DNA of 28,846 nt, taken from CAVQBP01 sp964448105 (GTDB lineage: Bacteria > Bacteroidota > Ignavibacteria > Ignavibacteriales > Ignavibacteriaceae). Under the pieces are notes generated by a model that searched no databases, was not told the origin of the DNA, and worked only from the letters and a program-made list of their open reading frames with translations. Shown one piece after another: positions 7,207 through 17,120 of the stretch. The position numbers were made by a program, and so were the translations under genes. Numbering within the stretch: position 1 is the first letter of the stretch; each line of letters starts with the position of its first letter. The DNA lies in NCBI GenBank assembly GCA_964448105.1, contig CAYUVK010000062.1, positions 1 to 28,846 of the forward strand, read 5' to 3'.

Positions 7207-10200
7207 TTGCAATCTCCGCAATTTCATTTTCTTTAGATAATTCTGTTTTCTCTTTTGCTAACTTTAGCAGTGCTTTCTTATATTCTCCCGAAATAACTTT
7301 CCAGAAGTTATCCTTTTCATATTCCCAGCTATTTAAAATATGTTCTGCTCTTTTAGACTTTGTATACTGATAATGATTTTTCACCATTTGATGCACTTCA
7401 TTAACATCTTCATCGCAAATTAAATATTCAAGATCTACCATTTCATGATTTAAATATTTGGGAAATTCTTTTTCGGGATCCCAAACATAAGCAACGCCGC
7501 CTGACATACCTGCAGCAAAATTTCTCCCGGTTTTTCCGATTACAACAACTCTGCCTCCGGTCATATATTCACAGCCATGATCGCCAACACCTTCAACAAC
7601 AGCATAAACCCCAGAATTCCGAACGGCAAATCTTTCTCCTGCAACTCCATTTATATATGCTTCTCCGCTGGTAGCACCATACAAACAAGTATTCCCTATA
7701 ATTATATTTTCTGCGGGATCAAATGTAACTTCAGACGGTACCTTTACAACTAATCTTCCGCCCGAAAGACCTTTCCCGGTATAATCATTTGATTCCCCGG
7801 TAAGGATTAATTCTATTCCTTTCGCAAGAAAAGCCCCGAAACTTTGTCCGGCTGTTCCTCTCATATTTATTTTAATAGTTCCATCGGGAAGCCCGCATCC
7901 TCCGTATTTCTTTGCAATCGCTCCGGAAAGAATCGTTCCGACAGTTCGATTTGTATTCTTAACTTTCATATCAATTTCAACAGGTTCACCGTTTTCCAGT
8001 GCAGGCTGAGATAATTGAACTAAATCATGATCAAGTTGGGTTTCTAAACCATGATTCTGATCTTTCGTTCTATAAAGATCAGTATTATACAAAGGAGTCG
8101 GTTTATATAAAGGTTTACTTAAATCAATTCCTCTAGCTTTCCAATGATTATGAGGACGTGTAGGAATTATTTTGTCTGTCTGTCCAATCATTTCATTAAA
8201 AGTTCTAAATCCCATTTGAGCCATTAACTCACGAACTTCTTCTGCAACAAAGAAGAAGTAATTAATTATATACTCCGGTTTTCCCGTGAATTTTTTCCTT
8301 AAATCAGGATCTTGAGTAGCAACACCGACCGGGCAAGTATTAAGATGACATTTTCTCATCAGAATGCAACCTTGAGTAACAAGAGGAGCAGTTGCAAATC
8401 CAAATTCGTCGGCACCGAGAAGAGCGGCAATAACAACATCCCTTCCGGTTTTCATTTGACCGTCCGCAGCCAGGTAAACTCTGTCTCTTAATCCATTTAA
8501 AACTAACGTCTGATGCGATTCACTTAAACCTAATTCCCAAGGGGTACCTGCATATTGTATAGAAGAAATTGGACTAGCGCCGGTTCCGCCGTCATGTCCG
8601 CTGATTAAAATATGATCAGCATGAGCCTTTGCCACACCTGCTGCAATAGTTCCTACCCCGGATTCGGATACTAACTTTACACTGATGCGTGCATTCGGAT
8701 TTATATTTTTAAGATCAAATATTAATTGCTTAAGATCCTCAATTGAATATATATCATGATGCGGCGGCGGACTAATTAAAGTAACTCCAGGTGTACTGTG
8801 ACGGATTTTGGCTATAAAACTATCAACCTTAAAACCGGGTAATTGTCCGCCTTCACCTGGCTTAGCACCTTGAGCCATTTTTATTTGAAGCTCATCCGCA
8901 TTAACTAAATAATGTGCTGTTACTCCAAATCTTGCGGAAGCAACCTGTTTAATTGCCGAGCGTAGACTGTCACCATTAGGAAGAGGAATAAATCTTTCTT
9001 CTGCTTCTCCTCCTTCTCCCGTATTTGATTTTCCTCCTAGCCTATTCATAGCAATCGCCAGGGAAGTATGAGCTTCCCAGGAAATTGAACCGAAACTCAT
9101 TGCACCGGTAGAAAATCTTTTAACGATTTCTTTTGCCGGCTCAACTTCTTCAAGAGGAACCGGATCGCTTTTATCAAATTCAAATAGACTTCTTAATGTT
9201 ACTCTATTTTTATTTTGATTATTTATTAGTTCTGCATATTCTTTATAAGTGCTGTATTCATTTCTACGCGTACTTAATTGAAGTTTAGAAATAGATTCGG
9301 GATTCCATAAATGATTTTCACCATCTTTTCTAAAATGATATAATCCTCCGACATCAAGAATACTCTGGTCAATTTGCGGATCCAAAGCAAATTTGTGGCG
9401 CTGGATAGCTTCTTCTTCCAGCATTTCCAGACTTAATCCTTCAATTTTGGTTGGTGTTCCAGTAAAATAATTTTCAACTATTTCTGAATCCAACCCAACC
9501 GCTTCAAAAATCTGTGCACCGCAATAAGATTGCAGAGTGCTGATTCCCATTTTACTGAATATCTTATACAAACCTTTAGTTACAGCTTTAACAAAATTGT
9601 TTTTAGCAGTTTTATAATCTTTAATATCAGGAAGAAATCCGTTTTTTGATAATTCGGCAATTGTTTCGTAAGCCATATAAGGATTTATAGCATTTGCACC
9701 ATAACCACAAAGAAGGGCAAAGTGAAAAACTTCTCTCGGTTCACCGCTTTCAATTACCAAACCGGTTTTTGTTCTGAGTCCGGCTCTTAATAAGGAATGA
9801 TGAACACCTGCAACAGCTAATAAACTTGGAATAGCTGCACAGTTTTTATCCACTCCTCTATCAGAAAGAATTATTAATGAGATACCTGATTTCACTGCTT
9901 CAACAGATTCATTGCATATCTGATCTAACCTTTCCCGCATATTATGCCGGACATCAGGATTAAATAAAAGAGGTATTGTCATAGATTTAAAATGTCCTTT
10001 AGCTATATTCCTTATTTTTTCAAGCTGCGAATTAGAAAGCAGTGGATGCTCCAGCTCAAGTCGATGAGCATGCAAAGGTGTTTCGGCTAATAAATTTTGT
10101 TCCGGACCTATATAAGTTGTTAATTCCATAACTAATTCCTCTCTAATAGCATCGATAGGAGGATTAGTTACCTGGGCAAATAATTGTTTAAAATACCTGA

Positions 10201-11782
10201 ATAATAATTGCGGCTTTTTTGAAAGCACGGCTAAAGATGCATCCGAACCCATCGAGCCGACAGCTTCCTGACCATTCATCGCCATTGGAAGAATCACCAT
10301 CATCAAGTCTTCTTTAGTATAACCAAATATTCTCTGCCTCATGTGCAAAGTGTCCGGATCAGCGTTGTATATATAATCCGGCGCAGGTAAATGTGTAAGC
10401 TTGATCATATTTTCATTGACCCATTTACGATATGGTTTCCTGGTTACAATGTCCTTTTTAACTTCTTCATCATTAATAATTCTACCCTGCTTTAAATCAA
10501 GAATAAACATTCTTCCCGGCTGCAGTTTTCCTTTCTTTGCAACATTATCTGCATCAACACTGTAAGTACCGGCTTCAGAAGTAAGCACAACCAGATCATC
10601 TTTTGTAACAACATATCTTGAAGGACGTAGACCGTTTCTATCAAGGGTCGCACCAATAATATTCCCATCAGTAAATACAACCGCTGCAGGACCATCCCAT
10701 GGTTCCATCATTGTGGCATGATATTCATAAAATGCTCTTCTATCAGGATCCATTAAATCATTTTTGGACCATGCTTCGGGTATCATCATCATCATTGCAT
10801 GCGGCAAGCTTCTCCCGCTCATAACAAGTAATTCAAGTACAGTATCAAAAGTAGCAGAATCACTCTGTCCTTCCATAATTATTGGGAGCATTCTTTTTAA
10901 ATCTTTTCCATAGTAAGGAGATTCCATTACAGCTTGACGTGCAGCCATCCAGTTTACATTTCCTCTTAAAGTATTTATTTCTCCGTTATGTGCAATCATT
11001 CTAAACGGATGGGCAAGATCCCATGTCGGAAATGTATTTGTAGAGAACCGCAAATGCAGCATTGTCATAGCTGATTTCATATCGGGATCGGTAATATCCT
11101 TATAAAAATCCGTCATTTGCGGAGCAAGAAGCATCCCTTTATAAATTAAAACTTTACTTGAAAAACATGGAACATAATAGCAGCTTCTATCGCACTTTAA
11201 TTCTGTTCGAATCCTATGATCAATTATTCTTCTTATTAAATAAAGTTTTCTTTCAAATTCATCCTGTGTTTCAATTTTAGAACTTGCACCTATAAAACAA
11301 TGCCTGATATACGGCTGCGTCGCTCGTGCGCCAACACCCGGTACATTCGGATCAACTGGAATAGTCCTCCAGCCTAAGAAATTTTGATCTTCATCAATTA
11401 CTATTTTTTCGATTATATTTTCTATTGCCCTTCTCAGAATAGGATTTTGCGGAAGGAACATGACACCAACTCCATATCTTCCTTCAGCGGGAAGTTTAAT
11501 ATTTTCCAATTCCGTAACTTTCCGTAAAAATTCATCCGGCATCTGAATTAATATTCCTGCACCATCACCTGTTAAAGGATCAGCTCCAACTGCTCCACGA
11601 TGTTTAAGATTTTTAAGAATGGATAATCCTTTATCTATTATTGCCCGGGATTTTCTACCTTTAATATCTGCTACAAAACCCATCCCGCAGGCATCATGCT
11701 CAAATAAAGGGCTATACATTCCCTGTGCTTCAGGCGGATAATTTTTCATGTTATTATTTCTTTCTATTCCCAAGCCAGGCAT
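7184..11782 (-). CDS. gltB: glutamate synthase large subunit
   Basis: GltB carries out the amidotransfer and glutamate-forming half of glutamate synthase. The 1532-residue length is normal. Domains in order: an N-terminal propeptide of 31 residues ending at Cys32 (HDACGMGFVADIKG), where Cys32 becomes the N-terminal nucleophile of the type II glutaminase domain; the central domain; the FMN-binding barrel (about 840-1200, with SISWEAH, GEGGEAEERF and GHDGGTGASP); the [3Fe-4S] cysteines 1139, 1145 and 1150 (CILMRKCHLNTCPVG); and the C-terminal glycine-rich beta-helix. The ATG at 11782 has an AGGAG ribosome site ten bases upstream, so I keep it over the ATG at 11749. gltD follows with a 23-base overlap. 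A 15-bp palindrome lies about 95 bases upstream of the start. Confidence 0.98.
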   Translation of the reverse strand: MPGLGIERNNNMKNYPPEAQGMYSPLFEHDACGMGFVADIKGRKSRAIIDKGLSILKNLKHRGAVGADPLTGDGAGILIQMPDEFLRKVTELENIKLPAEGRYGVGVMFLPQNPILRRAIENIIEKIVIDEDQNFLGWRTIPVDPNVPGVGARATQPYIRHCFIGASSKIETQDEFERKLYLIRRIIDHRIRTELKCDRSCYYVPCFSSKVLIYKGMLLAPQMTDFYKDITDPDMKSAMTMLHLRFSTNTFPTWDLAHPFRMIAHNGEINTLRGNVNWMAARQAVMESPYYGKDLKRMLPIIMEGQSDSATFDTVLELLVMSGRSLPHAMMMMIPEAWSKNDLMDPDRRAFYEYHATMMEPWDGPAAVVFTDGNIIGATLDRNGLRPSRYVVTKDDLVVLTSEAGTYSVDADNVAKKGKLQPGRMFILDLKQGRIINDEEVKKDIVTRKPYRKWVNENMIKLTHLPAPDYIYNADPDTLHMRQRIFGYTKEDLMMVILPMAMNGQEAVGSMGSDASLAVLSKKPQLLFRYFKQLFAQVTNPPIDAIREELVMELTTYIGPEQNLLAETPLHAHRLELEHPLLSNSQLEKIRNIAKGHFKSMTIPLLFNPDVRHNMRERLDQICNESVEAVKSGISLIILSDRGVDKNCAAIPSLLAVAGVHHSLLRAGLRTKTGLVIESGEPREVFHFALLCGYGANAINPYMAYETIAELSKNGFLPDIKDYKTAKNNFVKAVTKGLYKIFSKMGISTLQSYCGAQIFEAVGLDSEIVENYFTGTPTKIEGLSLEMLEEEAIQRHKFALDPQIDQSILDVGGLYHFRKDGENHLWNPESISKLQLSTRRNEYSTYKEYAELINNQNKNRVTLRSLFEFDKSDPVPLEEVEPAKEIVKRFSTGAMSFGSISWEAHTSLAIAMNRLGGKSNTGEGGEAEERFIPLPNGDSLRSAIKQVASARFGVTAHYLVNADELQIKMAQGAKPGEGGQLPGFKVDSFIAKIRHSTPGVTLISPPPHHDIYSIEDLKQLIFDLKNINPNARISVKLVSESGVGTIAAGVAKAHADHILISGHDGGTGASPISSIQYAGTPWELGLSESHQTLVLNGLRDRVYLAADGQMKTGRDVVIAALLGADEFGFATAPLVTQGCILMRKCHLNTCPVGVATQDPDLRKKFTGKPEYIINYFFFVAEEVRELMAQMGFRTFNEMIGQTDKIIPTRPHNHWKARGIDLSKPLYKPTPLYNTDLYRTKDQNHGLETQLDHDLVQLSQPALENGEPVEIDMKVKNTNRTVGTILSGAIAKKYGGCGLPDGTIKINMRGTAGQSFGAFLAKGIELILTGESNDYTGKGLSGGRLVVKVPSEVTFDPAENIIIGNTCLYGATSGEAYINGVAGERFAVRNSGVYAVVEGVGDHGCEYMTGGRVVVIGKTGRNFAAGMSGGVAYVWDPEKEFPKYLNHEMVDLEYLICDEDVNEVHQMVKNHYQYTKSKRAEHILNSWEYEKDNFWKVISGEYKKALLKLAKEKTELSKENEIAEIANGQTYRV

Positions 11783-11873
11783 AGATATTTAACTCCTATT
11801 CACAAATAAATTTATATAATTAAAGAGATATCCAGGATTTTGTCCTTGATTATCAACTTGAAAAGTCATTTTT

Positions 11874-11888
11874 CCTTAATTATTAAGG
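11874..11888. promoter_or_regulatory. palindrome upstream of gltB, possible operator
   Basis: A perfect inverted repeat, CCTTAAT-T-ATTAAGG, lies in the 188-base gap between argH and gltB. No T-run follows it in the minus-strand direction of transcription, so it is not a convincing terminator for the arginine genes. Its position about 95 bases before the gltB start fits an operator. The factor is unknown and the assignment is tentative. Confidence 0.3.
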
Positions 11889-11970
11889 ATCACTTAATAA
11901 AAAGGAGATAAGTAGTTAGGATAATTTAAGATTTTTAATGAAATTTTCAAGTACAATCTATATAAATACC

Positions 11971-13380
11971 TTATTTCTTTCCATTTGTTTCAAATAATTC
12001 CTTTTCCTTCAAACCAAGTTCATTTTTCCATTTTTCAATTTCATTCTTTAGAAAATCCGGATTCGGAGAGCCTTTTGTTTTCTTCCTATATAGTGCTCCT
12101 TTTAAATGAATTGATTCCAGAGCAAAATGATCAAAAACCGGATTTACTTTTTTCATATCCTCTAAAGAAAGAGAATCAAATTTTTTGTTGTCTTTTTCAG
12201 CAAACTTTACCAATTCACCAACAATTTTATGGGCTTCTCTAAACGATATTCCCTGAAGAACAAGCCAGTCGGTCAAATCTGTTGCAAGGAAAAAATCTCC
12301 TTTTAATTCTTCTTCGAATCTTTTCGAATTAATATCTATTGTACTAATAATTCCGATTATTATTTTTAGTGATTTAATATAAGTATCAAAAGAATCTAAA
12401 ACCGGTTCTTTATCTTCCTGCAAATCCCGGTTATAGCTTAAAGGAAGACCTTTCAAAGTAGTTAACAATGAGAGATAGTTTCCAAATACTCTACCGGATT
12501 TACCTCTAATTAACTCTGCCATATCAGGATTTTTTTTCTGGGGCATAAGTGATGAACCTGTTGTAAATTTATCACTTATTTTTACAAACTTCCATTCGGA
12601 AGAAGACCATAAGATTAATTCTTCGGAAAACCTGCTAAGGTGCATAATTCCAACTGAACATGCATTAAGAAAATCCAATGCAAAATCCCTATCGGAAACA
12701 GCATCCAGGGCATTATTGCTTGATTTTGCAAAGCCAAGCTTATCTGCAGTATAATCATTATTTAAGGGAAGTGTTGAACCTGCTAGTGCACCGGACCCTA
12801 ATGGAGAAATATCTGCTTCATTAAAGACAAAGCCAAATCTTTTTTTATCTCTTTCAAGCATTTCAACATAAGCCAGCAGATGAAAAGCAAATGAAATTGG
12901 CTGTGCTCTCTGAAGATGAGTGTATCCGGGGATTATGGTTTCCGTGTGATTTTCTGCTAGTTCAATTAATTTTTTCTGTACAAGAGAAATTGTATTTGTT
13001 AAATCTGATGATGACGACTTTATCCATAACCTCAAATCGGTCGCAACCTGATCATTTCTACTTCTTCCTGTATGAAGTTTTTTTGCAACCGATCCGATTA
13101 ATTCCAATAACCTGGCTTCAACTGCAGAATGAATATCCTCATATTTAGATTTATCCGGTTTCCACTTTTCAGCATAATATTCCACTTCAATTAAACTTAA
13201 ACCTTCAATGATTCTTTTTGCTTCTTCATCTTCAATTAAATTTACATAAGCAAGCATCTCTGTATGAGCTTTGCTAACAAGAATATCTTCCTTTAAAAGA
13301 TTTATATCAAAAAATAAAGACGAAGAAAATTCAAGAGCAGAATCATCTATCTTTTCATTAAACCTACTGCCCCAGAGCAT
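11971..13380 (-). CDS. argH: argininosuccinate lyase
   Basis: This enzyme cleaves argininosuccinate into arginine and fumarate, the last step of arginine synthesis, in the cytoplasm. The 469-residue protein belongs to the fumarase/aspartase superfamily and has its signature GSSLMPQKKNPD loop with the catalytic serine. It also has HTGRSRNDQVATD and TIIPGYTHLQRAQP, the three conserved regions that build the active site of the tetramer. It begins MLWGSRF, as usual for ArgH. The ATG at 13380 lies inside the end of argG (17-base overlap), so the two genes are translationally coupled. It is the last gene of the arginine cluster. Confidence 0.97.
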   Translation of the reverse strand: MLWGSRFNEKIDDSALEFSSSLFFDINLLKEDILVSKAHTEMLAYVNLIEDEEAKRIIEGLSLIEVEYYAEKWKPDKSKYEDIHSAVEARLLELIGSVAKKLHTGRSRNDQVATDLRLWIKSSSSDLTNTISLVQKKLIELAENHTETIIPGYTHLQRAQPISFAFHLLAYVEMLERDKKRFGFVFNEADISPLGSGALAGSTLPLNNDYTADKLGFAKSSNNALDAVSDRDFALDFLNACSVGIMHLSRFSEELILWSSSEWKFVKISDKFTTGSSLMPQKKNPDMAELIRGKSGRVFGNYLSLLTTLKGLPLSYNRDLQEDKEPVLDSFDTYIKSLKIIIGIISTIDINSKRFEEELKGDFFLATDLTDWLVLQGISFREAHKIVGELVKFAEKDNKKFDSLSLEDMKKVNPVFDHFALESIHLKGALYRKKTKGSPNPDFLKNEIEKWKNELGLKEKELFETNGKK

Positions 13381-14599
13381 CAGTTAATTCTTCTTCCTTG
13401 TTATGCTTATTGACCATATTATATGTTTTATAAGGTAGTCCGAAAATTTTTATGAAACCTTCCGAAGCTTTGTGATCAAAAGTATCTTCTTTAGTATAAG
13501 TTGCAAGTTCTTTACTATATAAACTAAAAGCGGAATTCCTGGACAAGACAGAAATATTTCCCTTATAAAATTCCAGAGTAATTTCACCGGTAACATTTTT
13601 TTGAGTTGCATCTATAAAAGCATTCAATGCATCAAAAAGCGGAGAATACCATAAGCCGTCATAAATTAAATTAGCGATATTATTAGAAACACCCTGCTTG
13701 TATCTAAAGGTATCTTTATCCAAAACAAGCTTTTCAAGTTCGTTGTGAGCTTTATGCAAAACTACTGCTGCCGGTGCTTCGTAAACTTCCCTTGATTTTA
13801 TACCTACTACTCTATTCTCAATTAAATCCATTCTACCGATTCCATGTTTTCCGCCCACTGAATTTAATTCTTTTACAATCCCTGCAGGAGAGAATTTTTT
13901 ATAATTCAAACTTACAGGAATACCTTCTTCAAAACTAATAATCACTGTTTCTGAACTTGCAGGAGCATCTTTCGGATCAACGGTAATCTGCCATGCATCT
14001 TTTGGAGGAGCAGCGGTAGGATCTTCCAAAACTCCACATTCAATTGCAATTCCCCACAAATTTTCATCTATAGAATACGGTGATGATTTCGTAACCTTTA
14101 TTGGAATTTTATTTTCCAGTGCATAATCAATTTCATCTTCCCTGCTTTTAAATTCCCATTCTCTTAGGGGTGCCAATATATTTAATTGAGGCGCCAGTGA
14201 TTGAATACCGACTTCGAATCTCACCTGGTCGTTCCCTTTCCCGGTACATCCATGAGCAACCGTATCGGCACCTTCTGCTAAAGCAACATCAACTAAAAGC
14301 TTAGCAAGAAGGGGTCTTCCAATTGAAGTCGCCATCGGGTACACACCTTCATAAAGAGCATTAGCCTTTAAAGCTTTCCATACATAGTTTGAAATAAATT
14401 CTTCCTGTAAATCAATAATGTGAGCTTTAACAGCTCCTGTCTTCAAAGCTTTTTCTTCAAGCCCGTCAAGTTCACCGGTTTTACCAAGCACACCGGTAAC
14501 TGTAATAATATCCGCATCATACTTTTCGCTCAACCACTTAACCATAACGGATGTATCTAGTCCACCAGAATAAGCAACTGCAATTTTTTTTCTTTTCAT
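13364..14599 (-). CDS. argG: argininosuccinate synthase
   Basis: This enzyme joins citrulline and aspartate, using ATP, to give argininosuccinate. The N-terminal AYSGGLDTS motif (residues 9-17) is the PP-loop of the N-type ATP pyrophosphatase fold, and HGCTGKGNDQVRFE is the second signature. The 411 residues are close to the usual 400, with a slightly longer hydrophilic C-terminus (NKHNKEEELTDALGQ) encoded where the frame overlaps argH. The start ATG at 14599 is preceded by an AAGAAGAG purine stretch and lies 38 bases after the argR stop. Its substrate citrulline requires ornithine carbamoyltransferase, which is not encoded in this window. Confidence 0.97.
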   Translation of the reverse strand: MKRKKIAVAYSGGLDTSVMVKWLSEKYDADIITVTGVLGKTGELDGLEEKALKTGAVKAHIIDLQEEFISNYVWKALKANALYEGVYPMATSIGRPLLAKLLVDVALAEGADTVAHGCTGKGNDQVRFEVGIQSLAPQLNILAPLREWEFKSREDEIDYALENKIPIKVTKSSPYSIDENLWGIAIECGVLEDPTAAPPKDAWQITVDPKDAPASSETVIISFEEGIPVSLNYKKFSPAGIVKELNSVGGKHGIGRMDLIENRVVGIKSREVYEAPAAVVLHKAHNELEKLVLDKDTFRYKQGVSNNIANLIYDGLWYSPLFDALNAFIDATQKNVTGEITLEFYKGNISVLSRNSAFSLYSKELATYTKEDTFDHKASEGFIKIFGLPYKTYNMVNKHNKEEELTDALGQ

Positions 14600-14636
14600 T
14601 TTTTTTCTCTTCTTTTAAATGATAATCTAAAGTTTA

Positions 14637-15092
14637 TTAAAATGGAATTTCGGTCATCATTTTTTTAATCAAATCAACAACAACCGGTATATTTTTATTT
14701 TTATTTGGAATTACCAAAACAGTATCGTCTCCGCCAACCGTTCCCAAAATCTCTTCGCGGTTCAAACGATCAATATAATGCGCGACACCTTGAGCCCTGC
14801 CGGCAAGCGTTCTTATTATAATTAATGCTTCATTATGTTCAATCCCAAGAATTTCAAACCCGATTAATCTTGCGATTTGTTTTCCTGATTCATTCGCGTC
14901 CAGGACATATCGAACACCTTTTTCAGTAACTGTCCGGGCAACACCGAGTTCTGCAAAATCCCTGCTTAAAGTAGCCTGTGTTACACTTACCGATTCATCT
15001 TTTAATATTTTAATTAAATTTTCCTGATTTGCTATATAATGATCATTTAGAATTTCCTTAATGCGGTTTTGTCTTTTTAATTTAGCTGACAT
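14637..15092 (-). CDS. argR: arginine repressor
   Basis: ArgR is a hexameric, arginine-dependent DNA-binding regulator. The 151-residue protein has the normal two domains. The first is an N-terminal winged helix-turn-helix with the recognition segment SVTQATLSRDFAELG (about residues 35-49). The second is a C-terminal oligomerisation and arginine-binding domain with GTVGGDDTVLVI, whose paired aspartates contact arginine. The ATG at 15092 has AGGA eight bases upstream. The gene sits inside the arginine operon, 10 bases after argD and 37 before argG, so it should regulate its own synthesis. A perfect 18-bp ARG box is present at 19585-19602, ahead of argC. Confidence 0.96.
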   Translation of the reverse strand: MSAKLKRQNRIKEILNDHYIANQENLIKILKDESVSVTQATLSRDFAELGVARTVTEKGVRYVLDANESGKQIARLIGFEILGIEHNEALIIIRTLAGRAQGVAHYIDRLNREEILGTVGGDDTVLVIPNKNKNIPVVVDLIKKMMTEIPF

Positions 15093-15102
15093 AGGAATCC
15101 TG

Positions 15103-16275
15103 CTATTTATTAATAATGTAAGTGAATTCTTTTAAAAAGAGCTCTATTTCTTCTTCAGTTATAATAAAAGGAGGAAGGAGTCTTAAGACATTTTCGCCGG
15201 CAGTACCAGCAACAACTCCGTTTTCCAGTAATTCCGCAGCAACTTTTTTTGTACTGAGATTACTTTTAAATTCTACACCAATCATTAATCCTTTCCCGCG
15301 TACTGATTTTATATTTTTATTATTAAGCGAATAAATTTCTTCTTTTAATTTTTCTCCCAAAAGAATATTTTTTTCAAAACATTCCTCATCCAATAAATCG
15401 AGTACAACATTTGCAGAAGCAACAGCAATAGGATTGCCGCCAAAAGTTGACCCGTGACTTCCAGGGGTTAAAAAATATCCGATTTCTTTTGTACAAATAA
15501 CTGCACCCAACGGGAGACCATTTGCCAGACCTTTTGCTAAAGTGATAATATCCGGTTTTATATTTTCCCATTGAAAGGCAAACATTTTTCCTGTTCTTCC
15601 CATTCCTGTTTGAACTTCATCAATAATAAAAAGAAGATTATGCTTGCTGCAAAGTTCTTTAACTTCATTTAAATAATCTTCCGATGGAACGTTTATCCCG
15701 GATTCCCCTTGAATTGGTTCCAGCATAACAGCAACTGTATTATCATCAATTGAATTTTCAATTGCTTCTACATCGTTAAAAGGGACATAAGAAAATCCCG
15801 GGGTTAGCGGAGCAAAACCATCCCATAATTTATATTGTGCCGATGCTGAAAGACTCCCCATTGTTCTGCCGTGAAATCCGCCGATAGCAGTAATAATGGA
15901 GAATCTTCCTTGCCCCCATTTTCTGGCAAATTTAATCGCGGCTTCATTAGCTTCGGTACCTGAATTACAGAAAAACACATTGTCCAATCCGGAATGATTT
16001 ACCAATTTTTCCGCTAAAGTCTCTTGACCCGAAGATTGAAATAAATTCGAAACATGAAAAAGTTTTTCAGCCTGTTCTTTAACAGCATCTGTAATTAAAG
16101 GATGATTGTGTCCAAATCCTGTCACAGCAATACCGGACAAAAAATCGAGATATTTCTTTCCGTTGGTATCGAAAAGATAAGCACCTTCGCCATTTACGAA
16201 TTCTACTTCATACCGTGAATAATTCTTTAATAAGGCTGAAGATGTTTCAAATTGCAATTGCTTTTGATTCGACAA
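15103..16275 (-). CDS. argD: acetylornithine aminotransferase
   Basis: This PLP-dependent class III aminotransferase converts N-acetylglutamate semialdehyde to N-acetylornithine with glutamate as amino donor. The 390-residue length is typical. Visible motifs are FCNSGTEANEAAIK (cofactor phosphate binding), GGFHGRTMGSLSAS, FIIDEVQTGMGRTG with the PLP-ring aspartate, and TLAKGLANGLPLGA with the Schiff-base Lys248. The frame has no ATG near the expected N-terminus; TTG at 16275 is the best start, with AAAGGGA just upstream, and it falls inside the 3' end of argB (29-base overlap). An ATG five bases earlier is out of frame. The same enzyme type can serve lysine synthesis, but the neighbours make arginine its main role. 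Confidence 0.95.
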   Translation of the reverse strand: MSNQKQLQFETSSALLKNYSRYEVEFVNGEGAYLFDTNGKKYLDFLSGIAVTGFGHNHPLITDAVKEQAEKLFHVSNLFQSSGQETLAEKLVNHSGLDNVFFCNSGTEANEAAIKFARKWGQGRFSIITAIGGFHGRTMGSLSASAQYKLWDGFAPLTPGFSYVPFNDVEAIENSIDDNTVAVMLEPIQGESGINVPSEDYLNEVKELCSKHNLLFIIDEVQTGMGRTGKMFAFQWENIKPDIITLAKGLANGLPLGAVICTKEIGYFLTPGSHGSTFGGNPIAVASANVVLDLLDEECFEKNILLGEKLKEEIYSLNNKNIKSVRGKGLMIGVEFKSNLSTKKVAAELLENGVVAGTAGENVLRLLPPFIITEEEIELFLKEFTYIINK

Positions 16276-17041
16276 TCCATGTCCCTTTCAAATTAATTGA
16301 GTTATTAAAATCATTAAAATTGATGTCGAACAATTCACTTCCTATCCACACTTTATTAATGCCGTCTTCTATTAATTTTTTACAGCTTTTTAATTTCGGA
16401 ATCATTCCGCCGGTTATATACCCATTTTGAATACCTTCGTTTATTTCGGAATCTAAAATGTAGCTTTGCGTTATCCCATTTAATTTTACACCGTTAACAT
16501 CGGAAAGAAAGAAAACAGTATCAACTGAAATAGCTTTTGCCAGCGCATGGGTAAATATATCCGCATTAACATTCATTAAGTTTCCGTCTTTATCTTTGCA
16601 GAGAGATGAAAAAACAGGAATGACTCCTTCATTTAATAAAGAATAAATCCAATCAGGACAGCCGGTTATTTTAGGAGAACCGACATATCCTAATTTTTCA
16701 TTTATGTATTCCGCAGTAAATAATCCTCTATCAATTCCCGATAATCCGACAGCATCAAAATTATTTATCTGCAAATGACTGACAATTTTAGCATTTAATA
16801 ATCCTGATTGAACCGCAGCAACGACTTCCATAGTATATTTATCTGTTACTCTTTGTCCTTCAATAAATTGAGGCTCTAAACCGAGCGCATAGGACCATTC
16901 TGAAATTTTGTTTCCGGCTCCATGGACAAGAACTATTCCTTCATAAGTTTTCTTTAAATTGGAAATTAGTTCAATCCATTTCTTATTTGTAAAGAAGTCA
17001 TCTAAAGCTTTACCGCTAAATTTTATTACTGCTGTTTTCAT
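16247..17041 (-). CDS. argB: acetylglutamate kinase (divergent)
   Basis: This cytoplasmic amino acid kinase phosphorylates N-acetylglutamate with ATP. The 264-residue protein has the fold's main motifs in altered form: VIKFSGKALDD at the N-terminus, where IKxGGxA is usual, and LVHGAGNKISEW, where HGGGxxI is usual. The rest fits well: GQRVTDKYTMEVV, the NVNADIFTHALAKA nucleotide-site segment, and GGMIPKLKSC near the end. The start ATG at 17041 has GGTGGAGAT immediately upstream. It lies between argJ (79-base gap containing a heptad repeat) and argD (overlap), which fixes the function more firmly than sequence alone. The departures from consensus are noted as odd but not disabling: the lysines and the overall order are kept. 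Confidence 0.9.
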   Translation of the reverse strand: MKTAVIKFSGKALDDFFTNKKWIELISNLKKTYEGIVLVHGAGNKISEWSYALGLEPQFIEGQRVTDKYTMEVVAAVQSGLLNAKIVSHLQINNFDAVGLSGIDRGLFTAEYINEKLGYVGSPKITGCPDWIYSLLNEGVIPVFSSLCKDKDGNLMNVNADIFTHALAKAISVDTVFFLSDVNGVKLNGITQSYILDSEINEGIQNGYITGGMIPKLKSCKKLIEDGINKVWIGSELFDINFNDFNNSINLKGTWIVESKAIAI

Positions 17042-17082
17042 ATCTCCACCTTTTGATATGTTATTTACAAATGTCCCGGATC

Positions 17083-17117
17083 TTCCATTTAATATTTACC
17101 ATTTTACATTTTCCATT
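17083..17117. repeat. heptanucleotide tandem repeat, five degenerate units
   Basis: On the minus strand this reads AATGGAA, AATGTAA, AATGGTA, AATATTA and AATGGAA: an exact 7-bp period with invariant AAT and a mostly conserved fourth base. It begins three bases past the argJ stop codon and ends about 40 bases before the argB start. It will be part of the arginine transcript. It is the third such array in the window. Confidence 0.75.
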
Positions 17118-17120
17118 GTT

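Noticed and set aside
7207..7227. Longer gltD beginning at the ATG at 7227
   Set aside because: The added seven residues precede the usual MGKPTGF start, and the GGAGA ribosome site serves the ATG at 7206.
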